A DNA stretch of 46,566 nucleotides, taken from Mycolicibacterium sp. J2. Its GTDB lineage: Bacteria; Actinomycetota; Actinomycetes; Mycobacteriales; Mycobacteriaceae. The DNA lies in contig NZ_JAPFPY010000037.1 in NCBI RefSeq assembly GCF_026240945.1, positions 1-46,566 of the forward strand, read 5' to 3'. This document shows positions 32,774 through 38,595 of this stretch, in pieces. A program made the position numbers and the translations under genes. The notes under the pieces are model-generated. The model was not told where the DNA came from, made no database searches, and saw only the letters and a program-made list of their open reading frames with translations. Position 1 is the first letter of the stretch. Each line of letters starts with the position of its first letter.

Positions 32774-34020
32774 GCGGCCGCCATGGCCCAGGACAGCTCC
32801 TTGGTGAGCAGGTCGGCGCAATGGCGGACGTCGTCCTCGGTCAGCTCGGAGGTCATGCAGACGCGCAAGATCGGCTTACCCAAGGGCACCGCCGGATAGA
32901 TCGCCGGCGTGACGAAAACGCCCGCGTCGCGAAGTTGATTCCAGCTCAGAGCTGTTCGCATTTCATCGAACAGGCGGATCGGAATGATGGGCGACCAGTC
33001 CGGGCTGTGGGCGTCGGGTTGGTGCAGCGCCACGTTCAAGGGGGCCAGCGATGCCCGCATCAGCCGCGCGTTGCGCTCCAGGCGTTTCCGGCGTTCGAGG
33101 CCTTCGTCACCGCGGATGATGTCGATCGCGGCTGCAGCGGCGGCCATCGATGCCGGCGTGGCGGACGTGCTGAACCAGAAAGAGCGGGCGGCCAGCCGGA
33201 TCTCGTCGATGAAGTCACGCGATGCGGCGATGAATCCGCCGAGACCGCCGATGGCCTTCGACAGCGACCCCATCAGGATGTCTACGTCCCCGGCGACGTC
33301 GTCGCGTTGGGACAGGCCTCCTCCGGAGGGGCCGAAGACACCGATGCCGTGCGCCTCGTCGACCATGAGCAGAGCACCGGCCTCCTTGCAGATCGCGATG
33401 ATCTGTTGCAGGGGCGCGGTGGAGCCCTCCATCGAGTAGAGCGAGTCGACGATGACCAGCGTGCGACGGTACCGCTTTCCGGCGTGGCTGCGCAGCGTGT
33501 CGGCCAGGGAACGAGTGTCGTTGTGGTCGAATTTGGCCTCGACGGCCTGGCTCAGATGCACGCCGTCGCGGATGGACGCGTGGGCCAGGGAATCGACCAC
33601 GGCCAGGCAGTCGTCGCCGAGCAGGGCCTGAATGGTGCCGACGTTGGTTTGATAACCCGTGGTGAAGACGAGCGCCTGCTCCTTACCCAGCCAGCGTGCG
33701 ATCTGCTCCTCCAGGTCAACGTGCAGGCGGTAGGTGCCGTTGAGGAGGCGACTGCCGGTGGTGCCCGTCCCGAATTCCCGGGTGGCCTCGGCGGCCTTGG
33801 CGATGACATCCGGGTGGGTGGACAGGCCGATGTAGGAGTTGGACCCGAGTAGTACGCACTCGCGGCCCCGAACACCCACCCGGGGCGGGTTCACCGAATC
33901 AATTTGCTGAAAGAACGGCAGCTGCCCCTTCGCGCCGAAGTGGCGCACCAACTTGATGCGTTGCTCGACGTCTTGGGCGATATCGCCGGTTTCCGCGTAG
34001 TCGTCCAGGTTTTGATCCAC
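32770..34020 (-). CDS. Alpha-oxoamine synthase, serine-palmitoyltransferase-like
   Basis: PLP enzyme, 416 aa, that joins an amino acid to an acyl thioester with loss of CO2 to give an alpha-amino ketone. PLP lysine K255 in GSLSKAIGGLGGF; cofactor-stacking H147 in SLAHASIRDG; D221 and H224 in DEAHGIGVFG. LGSNSYIGLSTHP, GTGTTGSRLLNGTYRLHVDLEEQIA, FDHND and the C-terminal GVFVTPAIYPAVP plus LRVCMTSELTEDD resemble serine palmitoyltransferase more than BioF or KBL. GTG 34020 follows AGGGG by 5 bases. First gene of a coupled operon; no dedicated acyl carrier protein is nearby. CqsA-type signal synthesis is an alternative. Confidence 0.85.
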   Translation of the reverse strand: MDQNLDDYAETGDIAQDVEQRIKLVRHFGAKGQLPFFQQIDSVNPPRVGVRGRECVLLGSNSYIGLSTHPDVIAKAAEATREFGTGTTGSRLLNGTYRLHVDLEEQIARWLGKEQALVFTTGYQTNVGTIQALLGDDCLAVVDSLAHASIRDGVHLSQAVEAKFDHNDTRSLADTLRSHAGKRYRRTLVIVDSLYSMEGSTAPLQQIIAICKEAGALLMVDEAHGIGVFGPSGGGLSQRDDVAGDVDILMGSLSKAIGGLGGFIAASRDFIDEIRLAARSFWFSTSATPASMAAAAAAIDIIRGDEGLERRKRLERNARLMRASLAPLNVALHQPDAHSPDWSPIIPIRLFDEMRTALSWNQLRDAGVFVTPAIYPAVPLGKPILRVCMTSELTEDDVRHCADLLTKELSWAMAAA

Positions 34021-34244
34021 GGTTTCCCCTCACCTGCCACCTGCGGATTTCATGAGCCCCTCTGAAACTCACGTCACTGAGGTGATTCGGGTTCAACCGC
34101 GTCACGGATTGCTCGGAAGTCAGAGAAATTGAGATTGTCCGCATGATCACTGGTGGGGTCCGTGCTTGCCGTGAGTGCGGTTTCGTCCGCGACGCGCCGC
34201 AGCGAGCGGATGAGTTCGCACATTCGCGGAGGCGTGCCCAGGCC
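34021..34244 (-). other. Leader and promoter region of the oxoamine operon
   Basis: 224 bases without a convincing gene, between the XRE gene stop and the oxoamine synthase start. It must hold the operon's promoter. I see no strong -35/-10 pair or palindrome; the ribosome site AGGGG at 34026-34030 (minus strand) is the only clear element. Confidence 0.4.
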
Positions 34245-35036
34245 TCAGAGCGGCGTGTAGACGACGATCTGGAATTCCGGCTGGTCCGATGGCCGCAGCT
34301 GATGGTGTTCGTAGCGCACCGCGCCGAGCTCCGGGTGGTGGAAGATCCGCTCGCGCGATTCGAACCCGCGGATGTCGTGGCGCTGCCACCCGGCCCGGAA
34401 ATCGGCACTGGCCTCCGACAGCCGGGCCACGAGATCGAGCAACGCCGGGTCACCGAGTCGCGACCCGATCTCGGCGCGGAACTCCGCGAGGAAGCGCTGA
34501 CTGGTCAGCTGCCAGTCATCGAGCAGGTCCCGCACGGCCGGGTCGGTGAACACCACCCACAGCAGGTTGCGCTCGGCCGGCGGGGTGGTGGCGACATTCG
34601 GGTAGAGCCGTTGATAGGCGGCGTTCCAGCCGGCGATGCCCCATTCCGGCGTCAGCGCGTAGGCGGGGTTGTCACCGATGGCGTCGAGGAAACGCTGCAC
34701 GTGCGGCGGCACCGTCGTCACGTCGCTGGCGGCAGCGGCGGGTAGCGGAGCGAAGCCCGCCAGGCCGAGGACGTAGCGGTGCTCGGGCACACCCAAGCGC
34801 AGCGTGCGGCTGACCGCGTCGAGCACCTGCCGGGACGGATTGATATCCCGGCCCTGCTCCAGCCAGGTGTACCAGGTGACGCTCACCCCGGACAGGTAGG
34901 AGACTTCTTCGCGCCGCAGGCCCACCGTCCGACCCCGTCCGGCCACCGGTAGTCCGAAGTCGGCACGGGTCAGACGTTCGCGGGTGGAGCGCAGGAAAGC
35001 ACCCAGCTCAGTGCGGCGTTCCTCGTCGGTGGGCAT
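34245..35036 (-). CDS. XRE-family regulator with MmyB-like sensor domain
   Basis: 263 residues. The N-terminal helix-turn-helix reads LGAFLRSTRERL then GRGRTVGLRREEVSYLSGVSVTWYTWLEQGRDINPS, the hallmark of the MmyB-type XRE family; the C-terminal PAS-like domain (WGIAGWNAAYQRLYPN, NLLWVVFTDPAVRDLLDDW, HHPELGAVRYEHHQL) is thought to bind fatty acids in this family. ATG 35036 gives MPTDEERRTELGAFL. It is divergent from the ilvD-type gene with a palindrome in between, and its stop precedes the oxoamine operon promoter by a short gap, so it could regulate either neighbour. Confidence 0.87.
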   Translation of the reverse strand: MPTDEERRTELGAFLRSTRERLTRADFGLPVAGRGRTVGLRREEVSYLSGVSVTWYTWLEQGRDINPSRQVLDAVSRTLRLGVPEHRYVLGLAGFAPLPAAAASDVTTVPPHVQRFLDAIGDNPAYALTPEWGIAGWNAAYQRLYPNVATTPPAERNLLWVVFTDPAVRDLLDDWQLTSQRFLAEFRAEIGSRLGDPALLDLVARLSEASADFRAGWQRHDIRGFESRERIFHHPELGAVRYEHHQLRPSDQPEFQIVVYTPL

Positions 35037-35054
35037 GCCCAAGCCTATTACTCT

Positions 35055-35068
35055 CACTACTAGTACTG
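35055..35068. promoter_or_regulatory. Near-perfect palindrome between XRE gene and ilvD
   Basis: CACTACTAGTACTG is symmetric except for one base pair (CAnTACTAGTAnTG). It lies 18 bases from the XRE ATG and 43 from the ilvD ATG, where both promoters should be, and so is the likely XRE binding site. Confidence 0.5.
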
Positions 35069-35111
35069 AAGGCGTCTTCCCAGCGTGCCGGCCACGCCCG
35101 ACAGTGAAGGC

Positions 35112-36944
35112 ATGATCCAGCTGCGTTCCCGCACCGTCACCCATGGTCGCAATATGGCCGGAGCCCGCGCCCTGCTGCGCGCCGCCGGCGTCGCCCGCGA
35201 GGACTTCGGCAAGCCCATCGTGGCGGTGGCCAACAGCTTCACCGAGTTCGTGCCCGGTCACACTCACCTGCAACCGGTCGGGCGCATCGTGTCCGACGCG
35301 ATCCACCGGGCCGGTGGTATCCCGCGCGAATTCAACACCATCGCCGTCGATGACGGGATCGCGATGGGGCATTCCGGGATGTTGTACTCGCTGCCGTCCC
35401 GCGACCTGATCGCCGACTCGGTGGAGTACATGGTCGAGGCCCACAAGGCCGATGCGCTGGTGTGTATCTCCAACTGCGACAAGATCACTCCGGGCATGCT
35501 GATGGCTGCGCTGCGGCTCGACATCCCGACCGTGTTCGTCTCCGGTGGGCCGATGGAGGGCGGCCGTGCCACCTTGGTCGACGGTCGGGTGCGCACCGGG
35601 CTGCATCTGATCGACTCGATGGCCGGCGCCGCCGACCCGTCGATCTCGGACGAGGATCTGGCCCGGATCGAGGAGTCAGCCTGCCCGACGTGCGGGTCGT
35701 GCTCAGGCATGTTCACCGCCAATTCGATGAATTGTCTGGTCGAGGCGCTGGGTCTGGCACTGCCGGGCAATGGCTCGGTGCTGGCCACCCATACCGCGCG
35801 CCGCGCCTTGTACGAAAAGGCCGGCGCCACCGTCGTCGATATCGCGTCCCGTTACTACGACCAGGGTGACGTCTCGGTACTGCCGCGCGCCGTCGCGTCG
35901 CGGTCGGCGTTCGAGAACGCCATGGCGATGGATGTGGCGATGGGCGGATCGACCAACACCGTCCTGCACCTGATGGCCGCCGCACACGAGGCCGAGTTGG
36001 ACTTCGCGATAGGCGAGATCGACGAGATCTCCCGCCGGGTCCCGTGTCTGTGCAAGGTGGCCCCCAACGGCTCCTATCTGATGGAAGACGTGCACCGCGC
36101 GGGCGGTATCCCGGCGATCCTCGGTGAATTGCACCGGGCGGGTTTGTTGGCCAAGGATGTGCATGCCGTGCACGCCGCAACGCTCGACGAGTGGTTGGCC
36201 GACTGGGACATTCGCGGTATCGCCCCGTCCGGCGAAGCGTTGGAGCTGTTCCATGCCGCGCCCGGGGGACGCCGCAGCGCCGCTGCGTTCTCCCAATCCG
36301 AACGCTGGGAGAGCCTCGACACCGACGCGGCGAACGGTTGCATTCGCGATGTGGCCCATGCCTATTCGGCCGACGGCGGGTTGGCGATCCTGACCGGCAA
36401 CCTCGCGCCCAACGGCGCCGTGGTCAAGACCGCCGGCGTCGACCCCGGCGCGCTGACGTTCGAAGGGCCCGCGGTTGTCGTCGAATCACAGGAGGAAGCG
36501 GTCGACGCCATCCTCGGCGGTCGCGTCACCGCCGGTGACGTGGTGGTGGTGCGCTACGAGGGACCGCGCGGCGGCCCCGGTATGCAGGAAATGCTCTATC
36601 CCACATCCTTTTTGAAGGGACGAGGGCTCGGTAAGTCGTGTGCCTTGATCACCGACGGCCGGTTCTCCGGTGGCACTTCCGGGTTGTCGATCGGCCACGT
36701 GTCGCCCGAGGCCGCCGCCGGCGGTCCGATCGCTTTGGTGCGTGACGGTGACCGCATCCGCATCGACATCCCGTCGCGTGCCATCACGTTGGACGTGTCG
36801 GAGGACGACCTTGCGCGCCGCCGTGCGGATATCGGAGCATTCACGCCACGGGAACGCGACCGTCCGGTGTCCAAGGCGCTGCGGGCGTATGCGTTGTTGG
36901 CCACGTCGGCGGATCGGGGCGCGGTGCGGGAGATCCCCGGCTGA
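35112..36944 (+). CDS. ilvD: Dihydroxy-acid dehydratase, E. coli type
   Basis: 610-residue Fe-S dehydratase that makes branched 2-keto acids in Ile/Val (and pantothenate) synthesis. Cluster cysteines are in CISNCDKITPGMLM and SACPTCGSCSGMFTANSMNCL. THGRNMAGARALLRA, EFNTIAVDDGIAMGHSGMLYSLPSR and GGSTNTVLHLMAAAHEAELDF follow E. coli IlvD almost word for word, whereas the standard mycobacterial IlvD (about 575 aa, different N-terminal sequence) is another subtype, so this is probably a second copy gained by transfer. ATG 35112 matches the E. coli start (MIQLRSRTVTHGRN); GTG 35085 would add 9 residues. The regulation by the XRE protein is inferred. Confidence 0.87.
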   Translation: MIQLRSRTVTHGRNMAGARALLRAAGVAREDFGKPIVAVANSFTEFVPGHTHLQPVGRIVSDAIHRAGGIPREFNTIAVDDGIAMGHSGMLYSLPSRDLIADSVEYMVEAHKADALVCISNCDKITPGMLMAALRLDIPTVFVSGGPMEGGRATLVDGRVRTGLHLIDSMAGAADPSISDEDLARIEESACPTCGSCSGMFTANSMNCLVEALGLALPGNGSVLATHTARRALYEKAGATVVDIASRYYDQGDVSVLPRAVASRSAFENAMAMDVAMGGSTNTVLHLMAAAHEAELDFAIGEIDEISRRVPCLCKVAPNGSYLMEDVHRAGGIPAILGELHRAGLLAKDVHAVHAATLDEWLADWDIRGIAPSGEALELFHAAPGGRRSAAAFSQSERWESLDTDAANGCIRDVAHAYSADGGLAILTGNLAPNGAVVKTAGVDPGALTFEGPAVVVESQEEAVDAILGGRVTAGDVVVVRYEGPRGGPGMQEMLYPTSFLKGRGLGKSCALITDGRFSGGTSGLSIGHVSPEAAAGGPIALVRDGDRIRIDIPSRAITLDVSEDDLARRRADIGAFTPRERDRPVSKALRAYALLATSADRGAVREIPG

Positions 36945-36962
36945 CCCGGCAGTGTGGCTCCC

Positions 36963-37017
36963 GTTTGTGCGATGTCATCCGCTTGCGTCGGCGCGTCGCG
37001 GATGACACCGCACAAAC
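36963..37017. terminator. Bidirectional terminator between ilvD and SDR gene
   Basis: GTTTGTGCGATGTCATCCGC (36963-36982) pairs with 36998-37017 at 19 of 20 positions around a 15-base loop. It lies between two convergent genes. Confidence 0.75.
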
Positions 37018-37025
37018 ACGAGCGA

Positions 37026-37766
37026 TCAGACCTGGGTCAGGCCGCCGTCGACGGCCAGCTCGGCACCGGTCATGAAGCTGCTCTGGTCCGAGGCCAGGAA
37101 CAGCACCGCCGCGGCGATCTCCTCGGGGCGGCCGACGCGCTTGAGCGGCAGGCTTGCCGCCATTCCGTCGAGCAGGGCCTGTTGCTGGTCGGCGGGTGCC
37201 AGACCGACGAGCCCGGGCGTCTCGATGGGGCCGGGGACGATGGTGTTGACCCGGATCTTGCGGTCGGCCAGTTCGGCGGCCCAGGTGCGGCCCAGCGATC
37301 GGATGGCCGCTTTGGATGCGGCGTAGAGCCCGAAGGACGGTGTGCCCTCGGCGGCCGCGGTGGATCCCGCCAGGATGATCGACGCTCCCTCATTGAGCAG
37401 TGGCAGTGTCTTCTGGACGGTGAAGACCGTGCCGGCCACGTTGCGGTCGAAGTTGTCCCGGTAGTGCTGCGGCGTCACGTCGGCCAGGGTGGCGAAGTCG
37501 CCACCGCCGGCGTTGGCGAAGACGATGTCGAGTCCCTTGCCGTGTTGGGCGATCTCGGCCGCCAGCGCGTCGAGTTCCTCCGGCTTGCTGATGTCGCTGC
37601 GCACGCCATGGGCGCCGATCTTGTCGGCCGCCTCGGTCAGGCGGGTCTGATCACGGCCGGTGATGAAGACGTAGGCGCCTTCGTCGGCGAGCCGCTGCGC
37701 CGTCGCCAGGCCGATGCCTGACGTGCCGCCGGTGACCAATGCTGTCTTACCGTCGAGTTGTCCCAT
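37026..37766 (-). CDS. Classical SDR oxidoreductase
   Basis: 246-residue short-chain dehydrogenase/reductase. TGGTSGIG cofactor loop, NAGGG, catalytic Ser in ILAGSTAA, YAASK (Tyr-x-x-x-Lys), PGPIETPG, and the C-terminal SSFMTGAELAVDGGLTQV typical of FabG-like family members. GRDQTRL after the second beta strand suggests NADPH preference. ATG 37766 opens MGQLDGKTALVTGGT. The gene is preceded by a strong inverted repeat (37815-37834), so it is probably repressed by a TetR-type protein and induced by a small molecule. Substrate unknown. Confidence 0.88.
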   Translation of the reverse strand: MGQLDGKTALVTGGTSGIGLATAQRLADEGAYVFITGRDQTRLTEAADKIGAHGVRSDISKPEELDALAAEIAQHGKGLDIVFANAGGGDFATLADVTPQHYRDNFDRNVAGTVFTVQKTLPLLNEGASIILAGSTAAAEGTPSFGLYAASKAAIRSLGRTWAAELADRKIRVNTIVPGPIETPGLVGLAPADQQQALLDGMAASLPLKRVGRPEEIAAAVLFLASDQSSFMTGAELAVDGGLTQV

Positions 37767-37807
37767 GATCGGGCTCCGTTCTGGTGTTGTGCTGATAGCT
37801 TCCCCGG

Positions 37808-37915
37808 CTACAACATAGGTGAAACATCACCTATTCCGGCGGGTTGGCACTGTCGCAGCCTGACTTCGTCGAGCTGGACATAGTTGACGCCCCGGGGCGC
37901 CGCGACGCCGCCCAT
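37808..37915 (-). CDS. Possible short ORF upstream of the SDR gene
   Basis: 35 codons from ATG 37915 to TAG 37808, with an excellent ribosome site (AAGGAG, 4 bases before the ATG), better than that of the SDR gene itself. The product begins MGGVAAPRGVNYVQLDEV and holds one Cys; no family is recognised and no membrane segment or signal peptide is seen. The operator palindrome overlaps its last codons. It may be a leader peptide for the SDR gene, a small protein, or the 5' stub of a deleted gene. Confidence 0.35.
   Translation of the reverse strand: MGGVAAPRGVNYVQLDEVRLRQCQPAGIGDVSPML
37815..37834. promoter_or_regulatory. Operator palindrome upstream of the SDR gene
   Basis: ATAGGTGA-aaca-TCACCTAT, perfect 8+8 inverted repeat centred 59 bases upstream of the SDR ATG. 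It resembles typical TetR-family operators. Neither flanking gene encodes a TetR protein; the MarR gene upstream is the nearest regulator. Confidence 0.6.
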
Positions 37916-37947
37916 GACGCTCCTTATCCGTGAATAATCATGCAAAT

Positions 37948-38457
37948 CTAGCCAGGAGCGGGCGGCAGCGAGCTGTTGTGATTGAGGTTGACGTGGATGT
38001 GCTCCAGCGCCGCGGTGAACGGGCCGAGCAGGTTCTCGGGTAGTGCATCGAAGAACAGGCTGCGGACCAGGTCGACGTGGCCGGGCGCGGCCTCGGTGAT
38101 CGCCTGGCGGCCGTTCGGGGTGAGCACGACGTTGGTGGTCCGTCCGTCATCGGTGTTGGGCCGGCGCTCGGTGAGGCCGCGTTCATCCATGCGGCGCAGC
38201 TGGTGTGAGAGCCGGCTGCGTTCCCAGCCGATCTGCGCGGCCAGGTCGCTGACGCGCATGCCGTCGTCCTTGGCGCCGCTGAGGGCCACCAACACGTCGT
38301 ACTCCGCCAGCGACAGTCCGGAATCGGCCTGCAGTTGGCGGTTCATCTCGTAGTTCATTCGTAATTGGACGCGCATGTACGCAACCCACGCGCGCTGCTG
38401 CTTCGATGTCAGCCACCCGCGTTTGGGTGATGTGTCCCGCACTTCTTTCGGCGCCAC
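37948..38457 (-). CDS. MarR-family regulator
   Basis: 169 residues. Winged helix-turn-helix: LSLAEYDVLVALSGAKDDGMRVSDLAAQIGWERSRLSHQLRRMDERGLTERRPN followed by DDGRTTNVVLTPNGRQAI (wing). It starts at GTG 38457; CATACT sits 6 bases upstream, which fits a leaderless mRNA. The long in-frame extension further upstream runs antisense into the MmpL gene and was not used. Divergent from the large mmpL gene, an arrangement recalling Rv0678 next to mmpS5-mmpL5 in M. tuberculosis, although this protein belongs to a different MarR branch. Control of the mmpL and possibly of the SDR gene is inferred. Confidence 0.83.
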   Translation of the reverse strand: MAPKEVRDTSPKRGWLTSKQQRAWVAYMRVQLRMNYEMNRQLQADSGLSLAEYDVLVALSGAKDDGMRVSDLAAQIGWERSRLSHQLRRMDERGLTERRPNTDDGRTTNVVLTPNGRQAITEAAPGHVDLVRSLFFDALPENLLGPFTAALEHIHVNLNHNSSLPPAPG

Positions 38458-38524
38458 GCTGTGAGTATGCCGGTTTGGGGCCTCGATGCGCGCAAACCGG
38501 CCGGTCGCCGCTGCTCCCAACCAG

Positions 38525-38580
38525 TTGACAGCCACAGTTTGACGGGCTACGTATATTACGCGCGATAGCGCAGTTGTAAC
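38525..38580 (+). promoter_or_regulatory. Divergent mmpL/marR control region
   Basis: TTGACA (38525-38530) is a perfect -35; TATATT (38552-38557) is a good -10 but 21 bases away, so the spacing is poor or an activator/remodeller is needed. Small symmetric elements CGTA-tat-TACG (38550-38560) and GCGC-gata-GCGC follow, both possible MarR half-site arrangements. Confidence 0.4.
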
Positions 38581-38595
38581 GCCAACGAGCTCACG

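Noticed and set aside
36963..37017. The 20-base inverted repeat as an operator or mobile-element end
   Set aside because: Its place between two convergent stop codons and its hairpin geometry are fully explained by a bidirectional terminator.
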